64,000 bases of DNA from Desulfovibrio sp. G11 (GCF_900243745.1 NZ_LT984798.1:3256501-3320500), one strand, 5' to 3'. Shown: positions 7,998 to 17,249, counted from the stretch's first letter. Notes: generated by a model from the sequence alone, not told the origin. Numbers and translations: made by a program.

Positions 7998-9035
7998 CTA
8001 ATATTCTTTCTCTGGTGGCATGGGAGCACTATCCGGGTCATATGCCTGGGGTCCGTCGCTGTGCACTCTGGCCTTGGGCAGCATGCCGCGAAGACGGACC
8101 TTGAGATACAGATTTTCAAGAAACAGGGCCAGATGATCAACAGCCTGACGCACAAAACTGCGCATGGATTCATCAATCTGCTGCGGCTGCGTATGTGCCA
8201 GACACAAAACGCCGCGTGTACTCTTGTTGACCATAACCGGCATACAGATGGCAGCCTGAAAATCCGGCATATCAGGCAGTTTGCCGAAAAGCACCGCCGA
8301 GGGCGCACCTTCTACGCCTTCGGCCATGACAGGCTGGTCATTACGAAAAACCCAGCCCGTGATACCGCTACCCATGGGCAGAATCAACGGTTCCTGTCCG
8401 TCAAGCAGCAGGCGTACAGATTCGGCCTCAACGCAGTATGTTTCGCCCGGCGTATCAACAGAGGCAAAAGCACAGTAGTCAAAACCAGTGGCTTCGACCA
8501 TAATGCGCAGATAGTTTTGCAAAAATTGCGGCCAGCGTTTGTAGCGGAAGCGCAGGTCCTGAATAACTCCCAGTTCCACAAAGTAGCGCGGGATATCCCC
8601 GGCAAGCTCCTGACGTCCCCTGCTGCCCTGCTGGCGGGCCACAAGCTCGGCGAACATCTGAAGTATCTTGTGATCTTTGTCAGAAAAGGAGTACTGCCTC
8701 TTACTGTCAACGCATAATGCGCCGCCGGTGGGCACGGGGCAGCCCATGAAAGCCTTGATGTTGGCTTCTTCGCCACCGGAATAATAGCCAAGATTGCTCT
8801 GACGCTGGTCAAAATTGGGAACGAGCAGCGGCTGTCGATTGCGCACAATCCAGCCTACCAGCCCCTTGCCGGGCAGCACGGTGGAATTGCCGCCGACCTT
8901 GTCTCCCAGGCTGAACGAGGCTGCCAGATGATGCAACTCGCCTTCTTCATCGGGCAGGAACAATACGACGGAATACGCGTCAAAAACGCTGCAAACGATA
9001 CTGAGTATATGCTTTTCCAATGTGTTTTCAGTCAT
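7998..9035 (-). CDS. Tandem GAF-domain protein upstream of mreB
   Basis: A 345-residue soluble protein with two GAF-like modules. The first (about residues 5-140) includes LPGKGLVGWIVRNRQPLLVP and GGALCVDSKRQYSFSDKDHK. The second (about 175-320) includes MGSGITGWVFRNDQPVMAEG and CMPVMVNKSTRGVLCLAHTQ. No output domain (kinase, GGDEF, HTH) is present, so it is probably a small-molecule or redox sensor acting through protein contacts. The ATG at 9035 is the best start by domain position, although its binding site is weak. It ends two bases before mreB, which hints at a role in shape or growth control (inference). Confidence 0.8.
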   Translation of the reverse strand: MTENTLEKHILSIVCSVFDAYSVVLFLPDEEGELHHLAASFSLGDKVGGNSTVLPGKGLVGWIVRNRQPLLVPNFDQRQSNLGYYSGGEEANIKAFMGCPVPTGGALCVDSKRQYSFSDKDHKILQMFAELVARQQGSRGRQELAGDIPRYFVELGVIQDLRFRYKRWPQFLQNYLRIMVEATGFDYCAFASVDTPGETYCVEAESVRLLLDGQEPLILPMGSGITGWVFRNDQPVMAEGVEGAPSAVLFGKLPDMPDFQAAICMPVMVNKSTRGVLCLAHTQPQQIDESMRSFVRQAVDHLALFLENLYLKVRLRGMLPKARVHSDGPQAYDPDSAPMPPEKEY

Positions 9036-9203
9036 GATGATGCGGGTTTTATGGTGAGGCGGGCTGGCCGCGTGAATATCTGGGAAGCACATTTCTTGTA
9101 GCAAAGCGTACCGCCCCCGGCAACTGCTTTTGCGCCGTTTCAATGCAGAGACCCAGCGGTTTTCGGGGAGACAGTCAATTTCAGCCATTCCGAAACAGGC
9201 CAA

Positions 9204-9306
9204 ATGAGCCAGTATTGCGAAAAACGCTTATTTACCTGTAGTGACTACTGGAATTATTTTTAAAATAAGTATAAAAAATTAAAAAATCAGGTATCAGGAT
9301 ACGCGG
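9204..9306. promoter_or_regulatory. AT-rich divergent promoter region
   Basis: A short, very AT-rich spacer between the divergent GAF/mreB unit and the 572-residue gene, containing TTTTAAAATAAGTATAAAAA. It probably holds the promoter of the plus-strand gene, but I cannot fix -35/-10 boxes with confidence. Confidence 0.4.
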
Positions 9307-11025
9307 ATGATAAAATGGCAAGAGGTCTTCAGCAAAAATGGTCACCCCTGGAAGGACGCAACCTGCCTGTCCGCTCCGGTGGCCATAAGCGACCTTGCGT
9401 CACTCAAGCATTTTCTTGATGCCGTACACATACGATTTTGCCTGGTAAAACCGTATCAGGAAAATAAAAACTACCCGGTTGTCGAAGGGCGTGAACTTCT
9501 ACCCTCTTTTGACAATGACATGTTTGAATATAAAGACCTGCCTGGCTTTGCCATGGTGGCCTTTGCCCGCCAGCTCGACTATTTCTCTGAAATATTCCAG
9601 TTCGACAAGCTCCACCCCGTAATAACAGAAGGTGAAGGGGCCTCCTGCCCACTGGAAAATCAGGTAATGGGGCAAAACCTGCAAACCCTTGCCTCCCGTC
9701 TGCCGCGTATGCACCAGGAGGTATTCCGCCACCAGTTTCGTTCCACTGACACGGTGCTGCTTGAAAATTATCCGGCATTGATGCCCTACCTGCTCAATAT
9801 GGACAGGGCACAGGTTTTGGCCTGGGATGCTGACAACCAATTTCATCTTGCTGGAATTTTTGCCTCTTTTCCTTCCGATATTGATAGCGAACTCAAGCGC
9901 TTCGGCATACGCATAGGCAAGTTTGTCTATGGTGACAGCGATATTTATGAGCGAAACCGCATGTTTGTCTATCAATACCTCATGGAGCTTTACGGTTTCC
10001 CCATTGTGTCTGAACGGCGTACGTCCAGCGCCCTATTCTCCCGCAAACTCCACAAGATGGGCGAACATTTTCTTTTGCGCGTTCTCGGTCAGACAGACAG
10101 GACCATTACAACGTATACCGCCACCGGGGAAAACATGCGGTACCCCCTGCTGGAAAAAGTGGCTCTGGTGGCTGTGGATGCCGATCACGACGAGGCGCTT
10201 GAAATTATTGACCGTGACGGTTTTTTTCTCGACAAACCCCGGCGTGTGGTCATCTTGCGGGTACGATACCGCCAGCACAGCTTTGATTCCAGCAACGTGC
10301 GCCAGGACCGTGCCCTTTCTGTGGTGGCCCAGGAAGTACTGCATCCGCTCACCGGCGAACCGCTCAAGGGCCTGAATCTTATCAAAGACACTTCGAATAT
10401 GTTTTTGCGCCTTAATGACATTGTGCGGGGCGAGTTTACCGGGCGAATCATCTTCAAGCGCACCGAGGTAGTGGAAAACACCGATACCCACGAAAAACGC
10501 CTTAAGTTCCTGTACAGCTGGCTCACCAAGCACCAACGCCGCATGATCAGTTACAGTGACGAGTTTTTTGCAAATGTCAGCAAGGTGCTGTGCAACTATC
10601 TCTATTCACCTGACAACGACGAAGTGTTTGACGGGCTGCGTGAGCTTTATCAAGACGTATGCACGCGCTTCAGCTATATCCAGCAAGCCAGACGTGTGCG
10701 CATTCTTGAGGACCTGTGCGCCCGCACCTGCAAAGGCGTACACATCACCTATCGGCAGATGATGAGTGAAGCAGTGGCCCTGCTCAACGAACTGAAATTC
10801 GAGATCGTCAACTTCTTTCCGGCGCTGGTTGACGCTGTTATTGACTGCGTTGAAAAAATTTTGCGAGACCGCTACCTTCAGCGCCAGTATCTGGAACCGC
10901 CAGAGGACAACCTGACTCCTGCCGGACTGGAAATTCGTAAGAACTACGGACGCCTCGTCTCCCTTCTGGATGGCTTCAAGGCCGTGCGGAAGGCAAGAAC
11001 AGGCAAGGAAAACATTGTAGCATGA
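9307..11025 (+). CDS. Conserved hypothetical protein, 572 aa
   Basis: A long intact soluble protein with no motif I recognise. There is no signal peptide, membrane segment, Walker motif or Cys cluster. It is rich in aromatic and charged residues and looks globular and helical in its C-terminal half (TKHQRRMISYSDEFFANVSK region onward). The ATG at 9307 lacks a strong binding site, but the reading frame begins just after an AT-rich promoter-like spacer. Its stop overlaps the rsmE start (ATGA), so it is translationally coupled to rsmE and rarA. That context suggests a housekeeping role, but none can be assigned. Confidence 0.75.
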   Translation: MIKWQEVFSKNGHPWKDATCLSAPVAISDLASLKHFLDAVHIRFCLVKPYQENKNYPVVEGRELLPSFDNDMFEYKDLPGFAMVAFARQLDYFSEIFQFDKLHPVITEGEGASCPLENQVMGQNLQTLASRLPRMHQEVFRHQFRSTDTVLLENYPALMPYLLNMDRAQVLAWDADNQFHLAGIFASFPSDIDSELKRFGIRIGKFVYGDSDIYERNRMFVYQYLMELYGFPIVSERRTSSALFSRKLHKMGEHFLLRVLGQTDRTITTYTATGENMRYPLLEKVALVAVDADHDEALEIIDRDGFFLDKPRRVVILRVRYRQHSFDSSNVRQDRALSVVAQEVLHPLTGEPLKGLNLIKDTSNMFLRLNDIVRGEFTGRIIFKRTEVVENTDTHEKRLKFLYSWLTKHQRRMISYSDEFFANVSKVLCNYLYSPDNDEVFDGLRELYQDVCTRFSYIQQARRVRILEDLCARTCKGVHITYRQMMSEAVALLNELKFEIVNFFPALVDAVIDCVEKILRDRYLQRQYLEPPEDNLTPAGLEIRKNYGRLVSLLDGFKAVRKARTGKENIVA

Positions 11026-11780
11026 GTTTAGCTTTTTTTTACCTTGCTCCTGAAAAGTGGGCAAAGGAAGTTTGTCTTGAAGACCAGGAAGCCCGCCACC
11101 TGAGTCAGGTTTTACGGCTTGGCCCCGGAAATGAGGTGGGCCTGCTGGATGGTCGGGGCCGCAAAGGCCGCTTTATTGTACGCAAGGCAGGCAAAAAAAA
11201 CGTCCAGCTTGAATGCATCAGCGAAGAGCGTCTGCCACTGCCCGAAGCCCGTGCGATAATAGCCCTTGCGTTCAGCAAGGCTGTACGCCGGGGATTTTTC
11301 ATGGAAAAGGCCGTAGAGTTAGGCGCTCACGGCATCTGGCTTTGGCAGGGCGACCACAGCCAGGGCAAACTTTCAGCCGCAGCCGAAGAGGCGTGCCATG
11401 GTCAGCTTGTGGCCGGGGCCAAACAGTGCGGCAACCCCTGGCTGCCCGAAATACGTGGTCTCGCCAATGGGGTTGACGAACTGGCAACTCTTGCCGCCGG
11501 GGCCGATCACCGGATTTTGCCGTGGGAGGCACAGGATAATGTACCCATGCTTACCCCCGCCCTGGCAGGCCAGCCGGGTCTGAGCGTGTATGTCATCGGG
11601 CCTGAAGGCGGCTTTTCATCACGTGAGCTGGATATGCTCAAGCGGTCCGGGTTTGTTGCGGTAAGTCTGGGCGCCCGTGTGCTGCGTTGCGAGACAGCGG
11701 CCACCCTGTGCCTGGGGCTGCACTGGTGGGCCTCGCAACTGCCGGAAAAGAGCTGTCCAGAAATGGAGCCTGGGGCATGA
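11022..11780 (+). CDS. rsmE: RsmE, 16S rRNA m3U1498 methyltransferase
   Basis: A 252-residue SPOUT-class methyltransferase that methylates N3 of U1498 in 16S rRNA using S-adenosylmethionine. The N-terminal PUA-like part contains HLSQVLRLGPGNEVGLLDGR. The SPOUT knot is clear in YVIGPEGGFSSRELDML and LGARVLRCETAA, the RsmE signatures. It overlaps the preceding gene by ATGA at its start and rarA by ATGA at its end, so all three are tightly coupled. Confidence 0.95.
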   Translation: MSLAFFYLAPEKWAKEVCLEDQEARHLSQVLRLGPGNEVGLLDGRGRKGRFIVRKAGKKNVQLECISEERLPLPEARAIIALAFSKAVRRGFFMEKAVELGAHGIWLWQGDHSQGKLSAAAEEACHGQLVAGAKQCGNPWLPEIRGLANGVDELATLAAGADHRILPWEAQDNVPMLTPALAGQPGLSVYVIGPEGGFSSRELDMLKRSGFVAVSLGARVLRCETAATLCLGLHWWASQLPEKSCPEMEPGA

Positions 11781-13000
11781 GTGTAAGCAAGCCCCTGCCT
11801 GAGCGCATGCGCCCGGATGATCTGGCCCTTTTTCTTGGGCAGACGCATCTCGGCAGCCGCCTTCGTTCCCTCATGCAGGCCAAGCGTCTGCCGAGCCTGC
11901 TGTTTTTTGGCCCCCCGGGTTGCGGAAAATCCACACTGGCCCTTTTGCTGGCCAAGGGCACAGGAAAAACTTTTCTGCGCCTGAGTGCGCCCGAAGCCGG
12001 ATTGCAGCACCTGCGACGGTCGCTTTCAGGCATTGAAATTCTTGTGCTGGATGAACTGCACCGCTTTTCCAAAGCCCAGCAGGATTTTTTTCTGCCCCTG
12101 GTGGAATCGGGTGACCTGACCCTGCTCGCCACAACGACGGAAAATCCTTCCTTCAGTGTAACGCGACAGCTCCTTTCACGCTTGCATGTGCTCCGCCTCC
12201 GCCCGCTGGGCCGTACAGAACTTGTGGAGCTGGCACGCCGCGGTGCGATGGACCTGCAGGTGGAAATGCCTGACGAGCTGGCCGAACTTCTGGCAGGAGT
12301 GGCCCACGGAGATGCGCGCACACTGCTGAACCTTGTGGAATATGTGGCAGCCCTGCCCTCTGATTTGCGCGAGATCGAGCATATAAAAGCCGCCCTGCCC
12401 GAAGTGCTGGTGCGCCACGACAAGGACGGTGACAACCATTACGAGCTTGCTTCAGCCCTCATCAAGTCCATTCGTGGAAGTGATGTGGATGCGGCCCTCT
12501 ACTACCTGGCCTGCCTTCTTGAAGGCGGCGAAGATCCCCGCTTCATCTGCCGCCGCCTTATTCTTTCCGCCTCTGAAGATGTGGGCCTGGCCGATCCCAA
12601 TGCCTTGCAGCTGGCCGTGGCATGCCAGCAGGCCGTAGAATTCGTCGGCATGCCAGAAGGCTTCATTCCGCTTGCGGAAACTGTGACCTACCTGGCGCTG
12701 GCGCGCAAAAGCAATGCGACGTACGCTGCGTACCTTAACGCGCAGCGTGAAATCAAGCTCAACGGGTCGCATCCGGTTCCCCTTCACCTGCGCAACCCTT
12801 CCACGCAAATGCATAAAGAATGGGGATACGGCAAAGAATACAAATATCCCCACAACTATCCGGACTCCTGGATTCAGCAGACCTATCTGCCGCAAGAACT
12901 TGAAGGACGGCGCTTTTACCAGCCGCGCGATAACGGCGAAGAGCCTCGCCTCACGCAATGGTGGCGCAGGCTGCACAAAATCAAAAAGACGGAAGAATAG
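11777..13000 (+). CDS. rarA: RarA/MgsA replication-associated recombination ATPase
   Basis: A 407-residue AAA+ ATPase of the clamp-loader-like RarA/WRNIP1 family, which acts at stalled replication forks. Seen: Walker A FFGPPGCGKSTLALLLA, Walker B-like EILVLDELHRFSKAQQD, sensor 1 in LLATTTENPSFSV, the RarA-specific region AASEDVGLADPNAL type motif (SASEDVGLADPNALQLA), and the C-terminal KEWGYGKEYKYPHNYPDSWI typical of the family. The ATG at 11777 overlaps the rsmE stop. The plsC-like gene starts two bases after its stop. Confidence 0.95.
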   Translation: MSVSKPLPERMRPDDLALFLGQTHLGSRLRSLMQAKRLPSLLFFGPPGCGKSTLALLLAKGTGKTFLRLSAPEAGLQHLRRSLSGIEILVLDELHRFSKAQQDFFLPLVESGDLTLLATTTENPSFSVTRQLLSRLHVLRLRPLGRTELVELARRGAMDLQVEMPDELAELLAGVAHGDARTLLNLVEYVAALPSDLREIEHIKAALPEVLVRHDKDGDNHYELASALIKSIRGSDVDAALYYLACLLEGGEDPRFICRRLILSASEDVGLADPNALQLAVACQQAVEFVGMPEGFIPLAETVTYLALARKSNATYAAYLNAQREIKLNGSHPVPLHLRNPSTQMHKEWGYGKEYKYPHNYPDSWIQQTYLPQELEGRRFYQPRDNGEEPRLTQWWRRLHKIKKTEE

Positions 13001-13002
13001 GT

Positions 13003-13836
13003 ATGCACCCTTTTATCGAAGGCGAGTTTGCAAAAAAATTTCTCACTGGCGATACCTATGCAAGCCAGGAAACACACACAGGTTTTTTCACCCGTCTGAT
13101 GCCCTCTCTGAGCTTTTACAGCCGCCTTTTCGGCGGCCCTTTACGATGGCTCTGCGCCAGAGCTGCCAAAGGCAAATGCGACGACAGCGCATGGGTACAC
13201 GCCAGCGTATGGGTCTCAGACCTTATGGAACGCATCGGTTGCCCCATTGAAGTGCAAGGCATGAACGCCATTGAAGAAGTGGGCGGCCCGTGCCTTTTTG
13301 TAGCCAATCATATGAGCACGCTGGAAACATTCATGCTGCCCGGCATGATACGCCCGCGCATGCCCGTCACCTTTGTGGTTAAAAAAAGCCTGACCACCAT
13401 GCCCCTTTTCGGTCCTGTCATGCGCTCACGCGACCCCATTGTGCTTGGGCGTTCCAACCCGCGTGAAGACCTTGCCGCGGTGCTTGAGGGCGGCCTGGAG
13501 CGCCTTAATAAAGGCATTTCCATTATTGTTTTTCCGCAAAGTACGCGAGCGCTCAACTTCGATCAGCGGCACTTCAACACCATCGGCATAAAACTCGCCC
13601 GCAAAGCCGGCGTCCCCCTGATACCCCTGGCCCTTAAAACAGACGCTTGGGGGCAGGGGCAAAAAATCAAGGAGCTTGGCCCTGTAAAGCCGGGAATGCC
13701 CGTGCGATACTGCTTTGCCAGCCCCGTACACATTCAGGGGCAAGGCAAGGAAGAACACGCCGCCATCTGCCGCCACATTGCCGAACATCTTGAAAACTGG
13801 CAGCGCCTGGATGGAATCAACGCCAGGGCCGTCTGA
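13003..13836 (+). CDS. PlsC-like 1-acyl-glycerol-3-phosphate acyltransferase
   Basis: A 277-residue protein of the lysophospholipid acyltransferase fold. The usual HX4D motif appears as H103-MSTL-E108 (ANHMSTLETF), so Glu replaces the catalytic-dyad Asp. The glycerol-phosphate loop is FPQSTR (177-182) rather than FPEGTR. The family transfers acyl chains to lysophosphatidate. These two conservative changes leave activity likely but the substrate uncertain. The ATG at 13003 has GGAAGA upstream and sits two bases after rarA, so the gene ends a four-gene run, followed by a strong terminator. Confidence 0.83.
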   Translation: MHPFIEGEFAKKFLTGDTYASQETHTGFFTRLMPSLSFYSRLFGGPLRWLCARAAKGKCDDSAWVHASVWVSDLMERIGCPIEVQGMNAIEEVGGPCLFVANHMSTLETFMLPGMIRPRMPVTFVVKKSLTTMPLFGPVMRSRDPIVLGRSNPREDLAAVLEGGLERLNKGISIIVFPQSTRALNFDQRHFNTIGIKLARKAGVPLIPLALKTDAWGQGQKIKELGPVKPGMPVRYCFASPVHIQGQGKEEHAAICRHIAEHLENWQRLDGINARAV

Positions 13837-13867
13837 TCAGCCCACTTTTCTATCTCACAAAACAGCA

Positions 13868-13900
13868 GCGGCCCGCCGGTACTTCCGGCGGGCCGCTTTT
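13868..13900 (+). terminator. Rho-independent terminator after the rsmE-rarA-plsC run
   Basis: A perfect 12-bp stem GCGGCCCGCCGG / CCGGCGGGCCGC with loop TACTT followed by TTTT, 31 bases past the acyltransferase stop. Confidence 0.92.
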
Positions 13901-14040
13901 ATGGCAAAATCTTCATCAGTGTCATTAATAATGCGCTCCACGGCTGGCCTTGCAGTGTGACAGAGCCGCATCGGTCCTTGCAACTGAAGCTTCGCGAGGC
14001 AAGCAGCATGTTGTTGACGAAAAAGGCGCTGTTCCAGACC

Positions 14041-14322
14041 TTAGCTGCCCTGCGCGGAAGACTCGGTTGCAGCCAGTTTTTTTTGCAGACGCTTGCAGTA
14101 CAGAGAAAAGAAAAAATTGGCGATGGGGCGGATGGATATAACAGCAAAAAAAAGAAGAAAGTACAGCAGCGAATCAATGAGCATCATGGGGGTTGAGCGA
14201 TCTTCAAAGCCCATACCGCTCAAAAAACCATGCAGTTTAAGAATCACGGCGCATATAATAAAAAAAATGCCGATCCCATACATAAAGCATCTGTCTTTGG
14301 CTTTTCGTAGCTGCTTTTCCAT
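14041..14322 (-). CDS. Small two-helix membrane protein
   Basis: A 93-residue protein with a basic N terminus (MEKQLRKAKDRC), one membrane helix (MYGIGIFFIICAVILKLHGF) and a second (LIDSLLYFLLFFAVISIRPI), ending in a basic tail. GGTGGAGAGGA lies directly upstream of the ATG, which strongly supports translation. I do not recognise a family. It stands alone on the minus strand between two hairpin terminators. Confidence 0.68.
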   Translation of the reverse strand: MEKQLRKAKDRCFMYGIGIFFIICAVILKLHGFLSGMGFEDRSTPMMLIDSLLYFLLFFAVISIRPIANFFFSLYCKRLQKKLAATESSAQGS

Positions 14323-14460
14323 TCCTCTCCACCTTCATAAAAAATAAACGGCGCCTTGTCCGGCACACTCCGTTTCGGAGCATCGGAATATGACATAGAA
14401 ACATTTTCCACGCCAGCCCTGCTTGCGGCTTTCCGGTGGCTGTCTGCCGCTTATCATGGC

Positions 14461-14503
14461 AAAGCGGCTGCGGCAGAAGGCTTGCCCCTACCGCAGCCGC
14501 TTT
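14461..14503 (-). terminator. Terminator after the DUF438 gene
   Basis: A perfect 13-bp stem AAAGCGGCTGCGG / CCGCAGCCGCTTT around a 17-base loop, 43 bases past the stop of the interrupted DUF438 gene on the minus strand. The A/T edges allow bidirectional action. Confidence 0.75.
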
Positions 14504-15934
14504 ATTCTGTACTGCTGCAATCGTCACACCACAGTGCGCCCCTGATCATGTCCATTCAAGCAAACGCCTTTGCCCGTTCAGGGAGCGAAGGTGAGTAGCG
14601 TCCTGACCGACTTCAAGGCAGCCCAGATACTCTCCCTGCCCGTTTTTCAGGGATAAATACTGAATATGAATGAACTTACCGCCAAGTTCCAGCCAAAATT
14701 CCGCTTTATCCCTTTCACCCTTTTTAAACGCTTCCAGTATTTCCGTAACCATATGAACGGATTTGGAGGGGTGACAGTTTTTTACCTCGCGGCCGATCAC
14801 GGCTGCGCTTCTGGGAAAGATCCGGTGCGCACTGTCGGAATAGTAGGCTACTTTGTCGTCAGCGCCCACAAAACTGATGTCCACAGGCAGATTGCAAAGG
14901 ATGGCATCCACCACCTGCTCTGGCAGTTTGCCGGTAGAAAGGTCAACAAATCCTGTTTGCGCCGTTTTTTCATGCCCGGTTGAAGACGCTGGGGCGACCC
15001 ATTGACTGTCCGGGACAATATCAAAGGAATAGCCGATTTCATCATCTCCCTGGCGGCAGCGTCCCCAGTCCGCATCAGTCAGCAACTGAAGGCTCATGGG
15101 AAACAGAATATTTTCTTCTTTCCGGAACATTTCATCAACTTCATCCACAAGCTCTTTCAGAGCCTCGATGATGCTGCTTCTGTCGTCTGTATCAAGCAGG
15201 TCTTGCCCCCGCCGGAACAAATGCCTGATATCGTCATGCACTTCCCACATGACCTTGCCGGGGGCGCTCAGGTCATGCAGCTCCAGCAAGGGGAACAACT
15301 GGTTTTCCTTACGCACGTAATGTGTCTGGATATCAGCCAGATCCAGCGTCAATGCCTTGAGACGGCCCACAGCAAAAGGCCATGATTTTTCACCGGCCTC
15401 GCCGGAAACCAGATCAAGGGTGTCTCTGATTTCAGCAGTGAGTTTTTTGGCCCGCATATTTTCTTTCAGATAGGTGTCCACCGGATGCCCTGGGGGAACC
15501 TGCGGCATCTCCTGACCTTCAAGCGCATTCTGAAACAGGGCCGCATGCAGGTGGCACATTTTTTTTATCTCTGCTTCCGGCATTCCTTCGTTAACAAGGG
15601 TCTGCTCAAGGGAAGCGATTTCTTCCGGGCTAATGTCGCCGACGGTTTTATTGAATTTTTCCTGCAGGGTCGCAAATTCCACGCCCTCATGCAATTCCTT
15701 GATGATTTCCTTGAGCATAGTCAGCCGCTGCTCTCGCGATGCCTTGCCTGAAAATTGCGCCTGTAACACCACCGGCGGCACTATTTCGACCGGTTGCCCT
15801 GTCTGGGCCATGATTTCTCCGGCAATGAACAGCAGCAGGGAAAGCACACTTTCATTGCCCATGCCTGCGGCCTTTTCGACCGTGGCAATACGCCCCACAG
15901 TTTGCCGTAAGAGCGGATTTTTCAGTTTTTCAAA

Positions 15935-16656
15935 GGCTCTAGACCATCAGCTCTTTGTTTTTTGCCACTAAAAGCTTCAAGGCCGCAATGAGCTCTGGCA
16001 AAGTTTTATTGTAGCGCCATTCGCATTCTTTTAAGTGCAGTGCAAAGTTGCGCTTTACACCATTAAATTTTGCCAGGCGTCTTTTGGTAAAGCTCCAGAA
16101 GGCTTCAATGCCATTGATGTGGACACCATTTTCAGAAAAGCTCTTGGACTTATTGATGCGAAAATGCTTGTCATACCCAACGTCAACTAGCCCGGAATAT
16201 CCTCTGTATCCATCAGTATGGATGATACTTTCAGGGGATACCTTGCCCCGGATAACAGCTTGCAAGGTTTTAGCGGAGCAATCAGGAATTATCTCTGTAT
16301 ATACCGCGCCACTTCGCTCGTAAATACCGAATACCGGTTGTTTAAGCGTGCCCCGGCCCCTTTTGCGGGGGCCGGGGTGCCCCCTGACTCTGGATGGCCC
16401 GAAAAAGCTTTCATCAAGCTCAACCACACCCAGGAGTTTTTCTTTTTGGGAAACCTGGTGATGGTAAATCAATGTCCTGAAAGCCAAGAAATACCTATTT
16501 GCGGTCTTCCGGTTGAGCTTCAGGAGTAAAGCTGTTTTGGTGGCATCAATGTCGATGCAAAAGCATTCAATAATTTTTCCAACTTTGTATCGACTTAATT
16601 TACTGTTTTTAAACATTTTTAAGACCTAACAGGTATTATCCTGATGGTCTAGAGCC
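15935..16656 (-). mobile_element. IS1595-family insertion sequence
   Basis: A 722-bp element with perfect 16-bp terminal inverted repeats GGCTCTAGACCATCAG, flanked by a 7-bp direct repeat TTTCAAA (15928-15934 and 16657-16663). Collapsing one repeat restores the frame of the target gene. It carries one intact transposase gene. Confidence 0.93.
15939..16616 (-). CDS. IS1595-family transposase (ISXO2-like, short form)
   Basis: A 225-residue transposase filling the element; its last codons lie inside the terminal repeat. The ISXO2-like DDE/DDN core is visible: VVELDESFFGPSRVRGHPGP with the first Asp, IIHTDGYRGYSGLVDVGYDK with the second, and the C-terminal NGIEAFWSFTKRRLAKFNGV typical of the family. 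The N-terminal zinc-ribbon of longer relatives is absent, as in the IS1016-type branch. Confidence 0.93.
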   Translation of the reverse strand: MFKNSKLSRYKVGKIIECFCIDIDATKTALLLKLNRKTANRYFLAFRTLIYHHQVSQKEKLLGVVELDESFFGPSRVRGHPGPRKRGRGTLKQPVFGIYERSGAVYTEIIPDCSAKTLQAVIRGKVSPESIIHTDGYRGYSGLVDVGYDKHFRINKSKSFSENGVHINGIEAFWSFTKRRLAKFNGVKRNFALHLKECEWRYNKTLPELIAALKLLVAKNKELMV

Positions 16657-16825
16657 TTTCAAAACTACCGTTATGCAGGGCCAGCGATTCTATCAAAAAA
16701 GGATATTCGCTTGTCAGGAAGTGAATGGTCGTATCTTTTGTGAGCAACATAAACACCTCGAACGTTTCTGTGCTTGTCGTGCTGCAACGCAGTTCCATGC
16801 GAAAGCGACAAGCTCAAGTAGCATG

Positions 16826-17146
16826 CTAGATGGGCGGAGTAATGGTTACCAGCAGCCGCATGCGTGTTGTGGCTTCAACTCCGTGCGGTTCACGAATTTC
16901 TGACACAAGAATGTCTCCCGCCTTTGCGGGCAGCTTTGCATCGTCAGCGCCGAGAAAAAAGCCGTCTCCTTCCAACACCAGTATGGACAGTTCGCCGTCA
17001 AGGTCGTGCGAATGAACAGGAAAGGTTACCCCGGCATCGAGGTTGAAATTGATCATCTTGAAATAAGGAGAATCCTCCACAAGAAAAAAACGCTTCATGG
17101 CGTTGGCCGAAAACTCTCTCGTTGATTCAAGTTGCAGAATCTTCAT
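16826..17146 (-). CDS. Small cupin-domain protein
   Basis: A 106-residue single-domain cupin. The first cupin motif is seen in VTFPVHSHDLDGELSILVLE and the second in AGDILVSEIREPHGVEATTR. Such proteins bind a metal and act as small dioxygenases, isomerases or sensors; the substrate cannot be read from sequence. The ATG at 17146 has AAGGA six bases upstream, better than in-frame codons up to 17266. It lies 75 bases upstream of the DUF438/hemerythrin gene on the same strand, so the two were probably co-transcribed before the IS1595 insertion. Confidence 0.82.
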   Translation of the reverse strand: MKILQLESTREFSANAMKRFFLVEDSPYFKMINFNLDAGVTFPVHSHDLDGELSILVLEGDGFFLGADDAKLPAKAGDILVSEIREPHGVEATTRMRLLVTITPPI

Positions 17147-17249
17147 GTTTTTTCCTTCGCTGTTCTGGCTGTTGTATGGTGTAATCACGCCTGGCATCTT
17201 TGCTATACACAGACGGAGTATCTGATTCTGTGAGTATACGCACAATTCA

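Larger units (their letters stand above)
14546..16750 (-). pseudogene. DUF1858-DUF438-hemerythrin-PAS protein, split by IS1595
   Basis: The start lies at 16750 (ATG with GAGGT upstream) and the stop at 14546; the IS1595 element at 15935-16656 breaks it after about 30 codons. Collapsing the element and one 7-bp repeat restores an open frame of about 490 codons. The N terminus is DUF1858-like (SEYPFLIESLALHNGSFEKL, then KNPLLRQTVGRIATVEKAA). A DUF438 region follows, then a hemerythrin-like segment with HYVRKENQLFPLLE and FRKEENILFPM, and a C-terminal PAS domain. The large 3' part (from 15898) stays open and could still be translated from an internal GTG. The family is thought to sense or handle O2 or NO through a di-iron site. 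Confidence 0.88.

Noticed and set aside
13899-14177. Minus-strand frame overlapping the small membrane protein gene
   Set aside because: It uses a different frame of the same DNA, lacks a binding site and runs into the terminator region; the 14041-14322 frame is better supported.
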